The position numbers and the translations under genes were made by a program. DNA of 50,906 nucleotides, taken from Phytophthora sp. 'mugwort' (Eukaryota; Oomycota; Peronosporomycetes; Peronosporales; Peronosporaceae). The stretch is from positions 1-50,906 of the forward strand of contig JAUCEF010000114.1 of assembly GCA_033558025.1 (NCBI GenBank), in the 5' to 3' direction. Each line of letters starts with the position of its first letter. The first letter of the stretch is position 1. The notes under the pieces are model-generated. The model saw only the letters and a list, made by a program, of their open reading frames with translations. It ran no database searches and was not told the origin of the DNA. Shown piece by piece: positions 9,125 through 21,472 of this stretch.

Positions 9125-10618
9125 TTATATTAATAAATATAAATAAATTTTGTTTAAATTTATTAATATAATATTAGGATAAATAAATAAAAATAAAATA
9201 AATTGAGTACTAATTAATAATATTATACTTTGACTTTTATTTATTTGTGAAATATACATTTTTCTAAATATTTTTTCAAAATAAATAATTTTAATTATTT
9301 TTAAATAATAAAAAGAGCTTAAAACACTTATAATAATACCAAAAAATACTAAACTAAAATAATTATTTTTAATAGCTGAAAAAAATATAAATAATTTTGA
9401 AAAAAAACCCGCTAATGGGGGTATACCAGCTAATGAAAAAATATTTATGATTATAATAATAGCAATTAATTTATTAATAGTATATATATTTGATAAATCT
9501 GTTAAATATTTAATTGGTTTATGATTGATATTTAAAGATAAATAAGAAGTCCATAAATTAATACTTGTTATAATATAAATTATAATATATAATAAAATAA
9601 ATGGAATATTATTTAACATATTTGAAGTAAATCCTATTAATATAAAACCTACATGACTTATTGCACTATAAGCTAATAATCTTTTGATTTTTTTTTGTTG
9701 TAATGCCGATAATGCACCGATTAACATAGATAAAAATGAAATAATATAAAAAAAAATTTCAAAGAAATATGAAATATTAAAAAAAATCTCAAAAAATAAA
9801 CGAATTAAAATTCCTATAAAAGCAATTTTTGGTACAATAGCAAAAAAACTTGAAATATTATTTGGAGCACCTTCATATACATCAGGCAACCAAAAATGAA
9901 AAGGTGTAGCACCTATTTTAAATAAAATACCAACTAAAATAAAAATTAATCCATAAGATAAACTAATTAATATATTTATATTATCTAAAAAATTTATATT
10001 TGATAATATTAAAAAAATATTATTAAAATTTAATGAACCTGTAATAGCATAAATTATTGAAGAACCAAATAGAATAAAACCTGAAGCAATTGATCCTAAA
10101 ATAAAATATTTTAAACCAGCCTCAATTGATAATATCGATTTTTTTTGGGTGGATGTTAATATATAAAAACTTAAACTTTGTAATTCAATTGCTAAATATA
10201 AAGTAATAAAATGATTTGCAGATACCAATAACATTAAACCCAATAATGATATTAACATTAATATATTAATTTCATATGAATTTATTTTTTGTTGTATTAA
10301 ATATTTTTGTTGTATTAAAAAACAAATAATTGTTAATAAAATTAAAATTATTTTAATAAATTGTGTAAAATTATTAATAAGTAATACACCATTTAATATG
10401 TTACTTGAAATATTTGTTATATTTAACGTTAATATTAAAAGAATTAATAATAAATATATTATTATAGTAGTAATATTTTTAATAATCAAAATTTTTTGAG
10501 CATTTTGATTTTTTTTATAAAAAACACCAAATAATAATAAAATTAATAAAAAAGTTGTTAAAAAAAATTCGGGGATAATAATTTCAAAATTATTATTAAA
10601 AATTTCCTGAAAAAACAT
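9125..10618 (-). CDS. nad2: NADH dehydrogenase subunit 2
   Basis: Antiporter-like proton-pumping subunit of complex I. It has 497 residues with about 14 hydrophobic helices. The conserved helices are present: LYLAIELQSLSFYIL (with the conserved Glu), KYFILGSIASGFILFG, GATPFHFWLPDVYEGAP, KRLLAYSAISHVGFI and FSLAGIPPLAGFF. It is the first gene of the minus-strand run leading away from the nad2/nad7 divergent spacer. Confidence 0.97.
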   Translation of the reverse strand: MFFQEIFNNNFEIIIPEFFLTTFLLILLLFGVFYKKNQNAQKILIIKNITTIIIYLLLILLILTLNITNISSNILNGVLLINNFTQFIKIILILLTIICFLIQQKYLIQQKINSYEINILMLISLLGLMLLVSANHFITLYLAIELQSLSFYILTSTQKKSILSIEAGLKYFILGSIASGFILFGSSIIYAITGSLNFNNIFLILSNINFLDNINILISLSYGLIFILVGILFKIGATPFHFWLPDVYEGAPNNISSFFAIVPKIAFIGILIRLFFEIFFNISYFFEIFFYIISFLSMLIGALSALQQKKIKRLLAYSAISHVGFILIGFTSNMLNNIPFILLYIIIYIITSINLWTSYLSLNINHKPIKYLTDLSNIYTINKLIAIIIIINIFSLAGIPPLAGFFSKLFIFFSAIKNNYFSLVFFGIIISVLSSFYYLKIIKIIYFEKIFRKMYISQINKSQSIILLISTQFILFLFIYPNIILINLNKIYLYLLI

Positions 10619-10733
10619 AATGTAATAAAAGAAATAAATATTTTAAAAATACTTACTTACTATATATGCTATATATTTATAAAAAAATTAATTTATAAAT
10701 ATTATATTTTTATTAAAAAAAAAAAAAAAAAAA
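10619..10733. promoter_or_regulatory. Divergent nad2/nad7 spacer, likely promoter region
   Basis: These 115 bases separate two gene blocks transcribed in opposite directions, so a promoter for each strand is expected here or nearby. The sequence is AT-rich, with a TATATATGCTATATAT-like quasi-palindrome around 10,660-10,678. A run of 19 A touches the nad7 ATG. No known stramenopile promoter consensus was identified; the call rests on gene orientation. Confidence 0.45.
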
Positions 10734-11912
10734 ATGTCATTAAAAAAAATTAAAAATTTTTCTATAAATTTTGGTCCACAACATCCAGCGGCTCATGGTG
10801 TTTTACGTTTAATTTTAGAATTAAACGGTGAAGTTGTTAAAAAAGCTGATTCACATATAGGTTTATTACATAGAGGTACAGAAAAATTAATTGAATATAA
10901 AAATTATTTACAGGCGTTACCTTATTTTGATCGTTTAGATTATGTATCTATGATGTGTCAAGAACATGCATATGTTTTGGCTATTGAAAAATTATTAAAT
11001 TGTGATATACCTTTACGAGCACAATATATAAGAGTTTTATTTTCAGAAATAACACGTATCTTAAATCATTTATTAGCTGTATGTTGTCATGCTTTAGATG
11101 TAGGAGCTATGACACCTTATTTTTGGGGATTTGAAGAACGTGAGAAATTAATGGAATTTTATGAACGTGTTTCTGGTGCACGTATGCATGCAGCTTATTT
11201 TAGACCTGGAGGTGTTAATCAAGATTTGCCTAAAGGTTTGTTAAATGATATATATATTTTTTGTGAACAATTTAATACCCGTTTAGATGAAATTGAAGAA
11301 ATGTTAACTAATAATAGAATTTGGAAACAAAGATTAGTAGATATTGGTATTATATCTGCTAAAGATGCTTTAAATTTTGGTTTTAGTGGTGTTATGTTAC
11401 GTGGATCAGGTATTTCATGGGATTTACGTAAAACACAACCTTATGAAATTTATGATCAATTAAAATTTGATATACCTGTAGGTACAAATGGCGATTGTTA
11501 TGATCGTTATTTAATTAGAATAGAAGAAATGCGACAATCAATTCGAATTATTTTGCAAGTACTTAATAAAATTCCCCAAGGTCCTATTAAATTAGATGAT
11601 AAAAAAATTACAAATCCAAATAGAATTCAAATTAAAAATTCTATGGAGTCTTTAATTCATCATTTTAAATATTATTCAGAAAATATTTGTGTAAATGCTG
11701 GTGAAACTTATACAGTTATTGAGGCACCTAAAGGTGAGTATGGTGTTTATTTAGTAGCAGATGGTACAAATAAACCCTACAGATGTAAAATTAAATCACC
11801 AGGATTTTTACATTTACAAGCATTAGATTTTATAGCTAAAAATCATATGATTGCTGATGTTGTTACAATTATTGGTACTTTAGATGTTGTTTTTGGTGAA
11901 ATTGATCGTTAA
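10734..11912 (+). CDS. nad7: NADH dehydrogenase subunit 7 (49 kDa)
   Basis: Hydrophilic complex I subunit lining the quinone site, NuoD-like. It has 392 residues, full length. Signatures are [22 protein letters not shown] at residues 11-32, [14 protein letters not shown] (about 41-54), the RPGG segment near 160, [15 protein letters not shown] and the C-terminal [12 protein letters not shown]. The start is the ATG directly after a 19-base A run. It opens the plus-strand block. Confidence 0.97.
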   Translation: MSLKKIKNFSINFGPQHPAAHGVLRLILELNGEVVKKADSHIGLLHRGTEKLIEYKNYLQALPYFDRLDYVSMMCQEHAYVLAIEKLLNCDIPLRAQYIRVLFSEITRILNHLLAVCCHALDVGAMTPYFWGFEEREKLMEFYERVSGARMHAAYFRPGGVNQDLPKGLLNDIYIFCEQFNTRLDEIEEMLTNNRIWKQRLVDIGIISAKDALNFGFSGVMLRGSGISWDLRKTQPYEIYDQLKFDIPVGTNGDCYDRYLIRIEEMRQSIRIILQVLNKIPQGPIKLDDKKITNPNRIQIKNSMESLIHHFKYYSENICVNAGETYTVIEAPKGEYGVYLVADGTNKPYRCKIKSPGFLHLQALDFIAKNHMIADVVTIIGTLDVVFGEIDR

Positions 11913-11950
11913 TATTAATTATTAGAATAAAATTTTATTTTCAATAAATT

Positions 11951-12370
11951 ATGCAAAAAAAAAAATTTAAAAAGTATAAATTAAATCAATTACAAAAAAT
12001 TAAACAAACTTATAAATATATATATATATTTCGTTATAATGATTTAAATATTAATGAAATAATATCTTTAAAAAAAAAAATTAAAAAATTTGATTATAAA
12101 TCTTTAATATTAAATCAAAATTTAATTATTGATATTTTTTTAAAATTAAAAGGACAAGGTTCTATTTTAATAATTTATGGAAATAATGAATTAAATTTAA
12201 TAAGGGATTTATATAATTTTAAAAAACTTGAATTAATTTATTTGAGTATTCAAAATAATATTTATTCTAATTTAAAAGTAAAACAAATATTATCTAAAAA
12301 CTATCCACCTTTAAATAATTTAATTGTTCAATCATTTTTAAATTTTATATATTATTTAAGAAAAATTTAA
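11951..12370 (+). CDS. rpl10: Putative large ribosomal subunit protein L10
   Basis: A 139-residue basic protein. The segment YIYIFRYNDLNINEIISLKKKIKKFDYKSLILNQNLI (about 23-59) follows the L10 pattern: hydrophobic strand, 'y.gl...e...Lr..l', then a strand with a conserved asparagine and leucine. KGQGSILIIYGNNELNLI matches the following 'l.G.t...f' strand. L10 anchors the L7/L12 stalk. Mitochondrial rpl10 is known in plants and jakobids. The match here is by eye, so the assignment is tentative. It lies between nad7 and trnH. Confidence 0.55.
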   Translation: MQKKKFKKYKLNQLQKIKQTYKYIYIFRYNDLNINEIISLKKKIKKFDYKSLILNQNLIIDIFLKLKGQGSILIIYGNNELNLIRDLYNFKKLELIYLSIQNNIYSNLKVKQILSKNYPPLNNLIVQSFLNFIYYLRKI

Positions 12371-12373
12371 AAA

Positions 12374-12447
12374 GGCGATTATAACTTAAAGGTAGAGTGT
12401 TAGATTGTGGGTCTAAGTGTTATGGGTTCAAGTCCCATTTTTCGCCC
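12374..12447 (+). tRNA. trnH: tRNA-His (GUG)
   Basis: Acceptor begins GGCGA and ends TCGCC with C at the discriminator position, as is usual for tRNA-His. The anticodon stem is TTAGA/TCTAA with loop TTGTGGG giving GTG. The inner acceptor pairs are weak. Twenty-one bases upstream of nad4. Confidence 0.9.
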
Positions 12448-12468
12448 ATTTTTAAATTAAATTTTTTT

Positions 12469-13944
12469 ATGTTTAATAAGTTTATATTAATTTTTTTACT
12501 TATTTTACCATTAATTACGGTTATTATATTAGCTTTTTCGAAAAATGAAAAATTTATAAAAAATTTTAGTATTTTTATGTCTTTTTTCATTTTTTTAATG
12601 TCATTACCTTTATGGATTTTATTTGATAAATCAACTTCTAATTTTCAATATTTATTTAAAATAGAATGGATTAGTCAATTTAATATTAATTTTTATTTAG
12701 GTATTGATGGTATTTCATTATTTTTTATAATTTTAACAACATTTTTGATTCCAATCTGTATGTTAATTAGTTATGAAATGATTAATAAAAATATAAAAGA
12801 ATATTTTATTTTATATTTTATTTTAGAATTTTGTTTAATCATTTCATTTAGTATATTAGATGTACTTATTTTTTATATTTTCTTTGAAAGTGTATTAATT
12901 CCTATGTTTTTAATTATAGGTATTTGGGGTTCAAGAGAACGTAAAATTAAAGCTTCATATTTGTTTTTTATGTATACATTAGCAGGTTCATTATTTATGT
13001 TTATTGCCATTATTCATTTATTTTTAACTGTGGGTACAACTGATTATCAAATATTATATTATAGTAATTTTAATTTTTCATATGAAAAATTTTATTTCTT
13101 AGCTTTTTTTTTATCATTTGCTGTTAAAGTTCCAATGTTACCTTTTCATGTTTGGTTACCGGAAGCACATGTTGAAGCACCTACCGCAGGTTCTGTACTA
13201 TTAGCTGGTATTTTATTAAAATTAGGATCATACGGTATGATTAGGTTTTTAGTTCCTTTATTTCCTAAAGCTGCATTATATTTTACACCGTATATTTTAG
13301 TTTTATGTTTAATATCTGTTATTTATGCGTCATTAACAGCTATACGACAAACAGATTTGAAACGTATTATTGCTTATGCATCAGTTGCTCATATGAATTT
13401 TATAATATTGGGTATTTTTTCTTTAACTATTCAAGGATTAGAAGGTAGTATTATTCAAATGATTAGTCATGGTTTAGTATCGAGTGGTTTATTTTTTTCA
13501 ATTGGATGTTTATATGATCGATATCATACAAGATTTATTAATTATTATGGTGGTTTAGCACATACAATGCCTTTATTTTGTATTGCATTATTTATTTATG
13601 TATTAGCAAATATGTCTATTCCAGGTTCAAGTAGTTTTGTGGGTGAAATTCTTATTTTAACTGGAGTTTTTGAAGATAATACTACAACAGCTGTTTTTGC
13701 GACAATTGGTATGTTTTTGGGTGGGGTATATTCTTTATTATTTTATAATCGAATTTGTTATGGTAATATTCAAAATATTTATTTAAAAATTTATTATGAT
13801 TTAACTTATCGTGAATTTTTAATTCATTTAATATTAATTATAAATATCTTTTTATTAGGTTTATATCCTAAAATTTTTGAAAGTTGTATGCATGAAAGTG
13901 TTTCAAAAATTTTAATACATATTGATTTTTCTTATTTTTATTAA
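12469..13944 (+). CDS. nad4: NADH dehydrogenase subunit 4
   Basis: Antiporter-like proton-pumping subunit of complex I. It has 491 residues with about 13-14 helices. Key signatures are FYIFFESVLIPMFLIIGIWGSRERKIKA (conserved Glu), FAVKVPMLPFHVWLPEAHVEAPTAGSVLLAGILLKLG and DLKRIIAYASVAHMNF. The frame is open upstream into trnH, so I use the ATG at 12,469 (MFNKFIL). The gene is followed by a perfect hairpin and trnE. Confidence 0.97.
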   Translation: MFNKFILIFLLILPLITVIILAFSKNEKFIKNFSIFMSFFIFLMSLPLWILFDKSTSNFQYLFKIEWISQFNINFYLGIDGISLFFIILTTFLIPICMLISYEMINKNIKEYFILYFILEFCLIISFSILDVLIFYIFFESVLIPMFLIIGIWGSRERKIKASYLFFMYTLAGSLFMFIAIIHLFLTVGTTDYQILYYSNFNFSYEKFYFLAFFLSFAVKVPMLPFHVWLPEAHVEAPTAGSVLLAGILLKLGSYGMIRFLVPLFPKAALYFTPYILVLCLISVIYASLTAIRQTDLKRIIAYASVAHMNFIILGIFSLTIQGLEGSIIQMISHGLVSSGLFFSIGCLYDRYHTRFINYYGGLAHTMPLFCIALFIYVLANMSIPGSSSFVGEILILTGVFEDNTTTAVFATIGMFLGGVYSLLFYNRICYGNIQNIYLKIYYDLTYREFLIHLILIINIFLLGLYPKIFESCMHESVSKILIHIDFSYFY

Positions 13945-13962
13945 ACAAAATTTTTTGTTTAA
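13941..13962 (+). terminator. Hairpin after nad4
   Basis: A 10-bp perfect stem (TTAAACAAAA/TTTTGTTTAA) with a two-base centre overlaps the nad4 stop codon and ends seven bases before trnE. It is likely a transcript 3'-end or processing structure; function is inferred only. Confidence 0.4.
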
Positions 13963-13968
13963 TAAAAA

Positions 13969-14040
13969 GCCCTTTTAGTCTAATGGTTAGGACATTACCT
14001 TTTCACGGTAAAAATACGAGTTCAATTCTCGTAAAGGGTA
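13969..14040 (+). tRNA. trnE: tRNA-Glu (UUC)
   Basis: Acceptor GCCCTTT/AAAGGGT with a G-T first pair; anticodon stem TTACC/GGTAA with loop TTTTCAC giving TTC; discriminator A. Confidence 0.93.
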
Positions 14041-14119
14041 TAAAAAATATATATTTGATATATTTTGGTAATTATAATAATTTATAATTATTAAATAATA
14101 TGATAATTTAATAACCTCT

Positions 14120-15646
<1,527 letters not shown>

Positions 15647-15647
15647 T

Positions 15648-15740
15648 ATAATTATTTTTTTATTAATAAAAAATAATTATATATTTTGTAAATAAAACAT
15701 AACAGATAAAAATTAATTATTTTCTATATAGAAAATAATT
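15648..15740. repeat. AT palindromes in the atp1-nad5 spacer
   Basis: Two inverted repeats follow atp1. One is an imperfect stem around 15,648-15,682 (TATAATTATTTTTT against AAAAAATAATTATA). The other is a perfect 26-base palindrome at 15,715-15,740 with centre TCTATATAGA. Both could fold in the atp1 3' UTR as processing or stability elements. The rest of this 200-base spacer shows no gene. Confidence 0.5.
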
Positions 15741-15848
15741 TTAAATATTATTCTAATATTAATTTTTTAAAAAATATTTATTCTTTAAGAAGAATTATTT
15801 TAAAATTATTATTATATTTTTAAATAATTAAATTTATTTTATTCTATT

Positions 15849-17843
15849 ATGTTATTATTAACTTAATTTTTTTACCTTTTTTAGGTTCAGTAGCTTCTGG
15901 ATTATTTGGTTTTTATATTGGCCGTAAAGGTTCTGTATTTATAACCACATTAACAACTTTTTTAAGTTGTCTTTTTTCATTTATTATTATATATAATTCA
16001 ATTACAAATGAATATGAGTATATTATTTATATTTCAAATTGGATTAATAGTGGTTTATTTAATTGTAATTGGTGTTTTTTATTTGATAGTTTAACTATGA
16101 TAATGTTAATTGTTTGTAACAAGTATTTCAACTTTAGTTCATTTATATTCTTCTAAATATATGGATCATGATCACATTTATCTAGATTTATGTCATATTT
16201 ATCACTATTTACTTTTTTTATGATTATATTAGTTACAGGTGATAATTTTATGCAAATGTTTGTTGGATGGGAAGGTGTTGGTTTTTGTTCATATTTATTA
16301 ATTAATTTTTGGTTTACACGTTTACAAGCGAATAAAGCAGCTATAAAAAGCTATGTTAGTTAATCGAATTAGTGATTTAATCTTATTATTAGGTGTATTA
16401 ACTGTTTTTTATAATATTAGAACTATTGAATATTTTAGTACATTTGCAGCAATTTCTATTGTTAAAGATTTTAAATTTATTTTTTTTAATTATATTTTAA
16501 GTATTATTGATGTTGCGTGTATTTTAATTTTTATAGGTGCTATGGGTAAATCTGCTCAAATTTTTTTACATTTATGGTTACCCGATGCTATGGAAGGACC
16601 TACGCCGGTTTCGGCATTAATCCATGCAGCGACTATGGTAACTGCTGGTGTTTATTTAATTGCACGTTGTTCACCAATGTTTGAATATTCAATGTTTTCT
16701 TTAAAAGTTATTACAATTATTGGAGCTTCTACAGCCTTTTTCTCAAGTACAATTGGTCTAGTACAAAATGATTTTAAAAAAATAGTTGCCTATTCTACTT
16801 GTAGTCAATTAGGTTATATGTTTTTTGCTTGTGGATTATCAAATTATCCTTTAGCTATTTTTCATTTATCAAATCATGCATATTTTTAAAGCATTATTAT
16901 TTTTATGTTCCGGTGCTGTAATTCATGCTATGGGTGATGAACAAGATATAAGAAAATGGGTGGTTTAGAAGAATTTTACCTTTTACTTATATAATGTTTT
17001 TAATAGGTTCATTATCTTTAATGGGTTTTCCTTTTTTAACTGGTTTTTATTCTAAAGATTTAATATTAGAAGTTGCATTTTCAAGTTTTAGTGAAACAGG
17101 TCATTTTGCTTATTGGTTGGGTACTATTGGTGCATTTTTTACGGCATTCTATTCAACACGTTTATTATTTTTTTGCTTTTTTAAGTGAAACTAATGCCTA
17201 TAAAAATGTTATTAAAAATGCACATGATGTTCCATTAGAAATGGGTATTCCTTTAGGAGTTTTAGCATTTGGTAGTATTTTTATAGGTTATATTTCTAAA
17301 GATATGTTTGTTGGGTTAGGTTCAAATTTTTGGAATAACTCAATTTATATAAATCCATTTAATAATCAAATGATTGATGCTGAATTTTTACCAACATTTT
17401 TTAAATTATTACCTGTTATTTTAAGTTTTTGTGGCTTATTTTGTGCCTTTTATTTATATTTTTTTAAATTTAGATTTTTATATAACTTAAAAATTTCAAA
17501 ATATGGTCTTTATTTTTATAATTTTTTAAATAGAAAATGGTATTTTGATAAAATTTATTATGAATTTATTAATCAATATATATTAAAAGTTGGTTATAAT
17601 GTAACATATAAAATGATTGATAAAGGTTTAATTGAAATGTGTGGTCCTTTTGGTTTAATAACCGTTTTTTCTTTCTTAAGTCAAAAAATAATTTTATTAC
17701 AAACAGGTTATATTTATCACTATTCATTATTAATGTTAATTAGCATTATTTGTTTAATAAATATTATTTTTTTTTCTATTATTTATTTTTTTAATATTAT
17801 TACTATTTTATTATTTTTATTTATTTTTTTATTAATTAAATAA
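15849..17843 (+). CDS. nad5: NADH dehydrogenase subunit 5, multiple frameshifts
   Basis: Large antiporter-like subunit of complex I with the C-terminal lateral helix. Conserved blocks are all present but spread over several frames: [21 protein letters not shown] (near 15,870), [20 protein letters not shown] (near 16,255), [27 protein letters not shown] (near 16,570) and [22 protein letters not shown] (near 16,770). Single-base shifts are needed near 15,862, 16,127, 16,166, 16,348, 16,880, 16,962 and 17,175. The ATG at 15,849 is the likely start. Total coding length is about 664 codons, normal for the family. It is probably an error-rich stretch rather than a pseudogene. Confidence 0.9.
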
Positions 17844-17903
17844 AAATAATAAAATATGTATCTTTTAAGATATAATTATAAATTTATATAATTTAAATAC
17901 ATT

Positions 17904-18614
17904 ATGGATTTCGAAACAATTTTCTTTTATACTTTTTCAACTATAGCTTTAACTTCAGCTATATTTGTAATATATTCTACAAATACAATATATTCTGCAT
18001 TTTTTTTAATATTAGTTTTTACTAATTCAACTGGATTATTATTAATTTCTGAAATTGAATTTTTATCAATAATGTTAATTATTATTTATGTAGGAGCTAT
18101 TACTGTATTATTTTTATTTGTTATTATGATGCTAGATGTTAATGTTTTAATTGATAAAAATAAAATAAAAAATAATTTTGGTTATTTACCAATTATTTTT
18201 TTAATTAGTTTTATTTTTTTTTTAGAAACGTTTGTTATGTTTAGTAAAGTTTTTACATCATATTACCATTTAATAAATAATTCTTTTTTTACTCAAAAAG
18301 TAAATACTTTATTTTTTTTTCACGATAGTATGAAAGGTACTTTTGAAATATTTGTTGATGTCAAACCCTTTTTAAAAAATTTTATCTATCAATTAGATAC
18401 TATTACAAATATTGAAACAATTGGACAAATTTTATATAGTTATTATGCTTTTTTTTTTTTAGTTGCAGGTATTATATTATTAATAGCTTTAATAGGAGCG
18501 GTTACTTTAACTAAAAAGGAAAAAAAAAAATTTTTAAAACAAAATATTTATAAACAACTTTCACGAGATGCATTAAAAGCTATTTTTAATGTATATTCAG
18601 ATAAAACTGTTTAA
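17904..18614 (+). CDS. nad6: NADH dehydrogenase subunit 6
   Basis: Membrane subunit of complex I. It has 236 residues and five helices. The signatures NSTGLLLISEIEFLSIMLIIIYVGAITVLFLFVIMMLDV (about 41-79; Glu and the pi-bulge YVGAI) and the late helix AGIILLIALIGAVTLT are visible. It follows nad5 by 60 bases and precedes trnR(UCU). It is free of frameshifts, unlike its two upstream neighbours. Confidence 0.96.
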   Translation: MDFETIFFYTFSTIALTSAIFVIYSTNTIYSAFFLILVFTNSTGLLLISEIEFLSIMLIIIYVGAITVLFLFVIMMLDVNVLIDKNKIKNNFGYLPIIFLISFIFFLETFVMFSKVFTSYYHLINNSFFTQKVNTLFFFHDSMKGTFEIFVDVKPFLKNFIYQLDTITNIETIGQILYSYYAFFFLVAGIILLIALIGAVTLTKKEKKKFLKQNIYKQLSRDALKAIFNVYSDKTV

Positions 18615-18631
18615 TTCTTAATAAAACTAAA

Positions 18632-18704
18632 ACAATCTTAACTTAATTGGTAGAGTATTAGCCTTCTAAGCTTTAAAATCTTGGTTCAAATCCAAGAGAT
18701 TGTA
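18632..18704 (+). tRNA. trnR: tRNA-Arg (UCU)
   Basis: Acceptor ACAATCT/AGATTGT is perfect and the T-arm is normal. The anticodon loop CTTCTAA gives TCT. Only three of five anticodon-stem pairs are canonical, which may reflect sequencing error. Last gene of the plus-strand block. Confidence 0.85.
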
Positions 18705-19085
18705 ATTAGTTTTATTTAAAAATTTCATTCTTAAAAAAAAAATAATTCAATTATTTTTATAATATAAATAATAAAATTTAAATTTTTTAAGAAATAATAA
18801 ATTAAAAAAATCAATTTTTTTCAATAAATATTCTAAAAAATATAAGAAGAATGCGTTCACTTACAAATTTAATATAAATACAGAATATTATTATTGCTAA
18901 TTCTATAACTTTTAATCAAGATGGTTTAACATAAGTTATTGATGACATAAATATTTAAATAGATTAATTTTTATTAAATACTCAATAACTAAAATTAAAT
19001 TAATATCAACATAGTTATAATTTAAAATCACATAATTAGTTTTTAATTGGTAAAAATTTACATAATGTATATATTGTATATCTAG
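18705..19085. other. Non-coding stretch between convergent blocks
   Basis: About 380 bases without an intact gene, between trnR(UCU) (plus) and orf137 (minus). On the plus strand an ATG at 18,851 opens a frame that reads protein-like sequence (including ANSITFNQDGLT) but is cut by TAA codons at 18,875-18,877, 18,932-18,934 and 18,956-18,958. This could be a decayed ORF. No tRNA was seen here. Confidence 0.5.
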
Positions 19086-19113
19086 AAACCTATTTAACAA
19101 ATTAAATAGGTTT
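19086..19113. terminator. Perfect 12-bp hairpin with T-run between convergent genes
   Basis: AAACCTATTTAA and its exact complement flank a 4-base loop (CAAA), and the second arm runs into TTTTTTT on the plus strand. This resembles an intrinsic terminator for plus-strand transcription. It ends two bases before the orf137 stop codon on the other strand. Position at the junction of two convergent blocks supports a transcript-end role. Confidence 0.6.
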
Positions 19114-19115
19114 TT

Positions 19116-19529
19116 TTAGCCATCTTCTTTAAAAATAGAAATTAAAATTTTAATTAAATGAGTCATCATTTTTTCAAATTCTTGTGGATTATCTTTTAAT
19201 AAATGTCTTGGATGAATAGTTAGTTTTAATAATTCTAATAAATTTAATCCAGCCGCCCTTTTTTCAGGTTCACGTAACATTTTTAAAACAACTTGTTTTA
19301 TTTGATTGAAAGTTTCATCATCGACGATATTCCTTAAATCCTGTAATGCAGAAACTATTGGAAAATCGCTATTGAAATAAATTAAAAAAATAGTTAAACC
19401 TAAAATAAAAAAGGCACCTATTATAAATATTATATATTTTATATAATTTGATGTTTGTTCTTGTGATTCGTGTTTTTCAATATTATTGTTGTCATTGTTT
19501 AAGTCTATTAAAATATTTTCGATATCCAT
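19116..19529 (-). CDS. Hypothetical membrane protein, orf137
   Basis: I do not recognise this family. It has 137 residues. There is an acidic, Asn-rich N-terminal part (1-28), one membrane helix (about 31-51, IKYIIFIIGAFFILGLTIFLIYF) and a hydrophilic helical C-terminal domain rich in Leu, Glu and Lys (ALQDLRNIVDDETFNQ through LKILISIFKEDG). It looks like a single-pass protein with a soluble helical domain. Its composition is less Lys/Asn-biased than the ribosomal genes, and it lacks lineage-typical neighbours, so lateral origin is possible. It lies 242 bases downstream of cox1 on the same strand. Confidence 0.6.
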   Translation of the reverse strand: MDIENILIDLNNDNNNIEKHESQEQTSNYIKYIIFIIGAFFILGLTIFLIYFNSDFPIVSALQDLRNIVDDETFNQIKQVVLKMLREPEKRAAGLNLLELLKLTIHPRHLLKDNPQEFEKMMTHLIKILISIFKEDG

Positions 19530-19682
19530 AATTATAATTTAAATTATTTTATTAATAATTAATTTGTTATTAATTAAATTTTTATTTGATTTAATTTTTG
19601 AGATTTAATATTTTTTTTTATTTAAATTTTACTAATATTTTTTTCTCTTAAATAATATAAAAATTTTAAATTTTTATAAAAC

Positions 19683-19695
19683 ACCGTAAAACGGT
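19683..19695. terminator. Short GC-containing hairpin after cox1
   Basis: ACCGTAAAACGGT forms a 5-bp stem with a 3-base loop, 76 bases downstream of the cox1 stop. It is notable for C/G pairs in very AT-rich DNA and may be a 3'-processing element. Weak evidence. Confidence 0.3.
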
Positions 19696-19771
19696 ATTAA
19701 TTAAATTAAAAATTTTTAATATAATTATTAATAAAGATTAATTTAATTATTAATAATTATAAAAATTTTTT

Positions 19772-21250
<1,479 letters not shown>

Positions 21251-21360
21251 TTATTTATATTTTTAAATTTTATTTTAAATGCAAAATTATATATTTTATT
21301 TTTAAATCAAAAAAAGCGTTGGTTTTTTTAATTTTTTATTATCAAAAAAATAAATTATTT

Positions 21361-21459
21361 TTATTTATTGAAAAATTGTTTGATTTTATTAATTAATTTT
21401 TTAATATCAGTAAATAGTAATAATATTAAAAAAATTATACCAATGATTTTAAATACCAT
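21361..21459 (-). CDS. 32-residue ORF between cox2 and cox1, TatA-like
   Basis: An ATG at 21,459 opens a 32-codon frame ending TAA at 21,361. It starts 13 bases after the cox2 stop and ends 110 bases before cox1. The product has a short hydrophobic helix (about residues 5-16, [12 protein letters not shown]) followed by an amphipathic basic helix, TDIKKLINKIKQFFNK. This layout matches the TatA/E family, where the membrane helix runs into F-G-x-K-K-L and an amphipathic helix; the glycine is absent here. tatC is encoded at 37,865-38,608 in the same genome, so a TatA partner is biologically sensible. From memory, an ORF of this length is annotated in oomycete mtDNA, but I could not check this. 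A chance ORF is the alternative. Confidence 0.5.
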   Translation of the reverse strand: MVFKIIGIIFLILLLFTDIKKLINKIKQFFNK

Positions 21460-21472
21460 AAAAATTTTTTAA

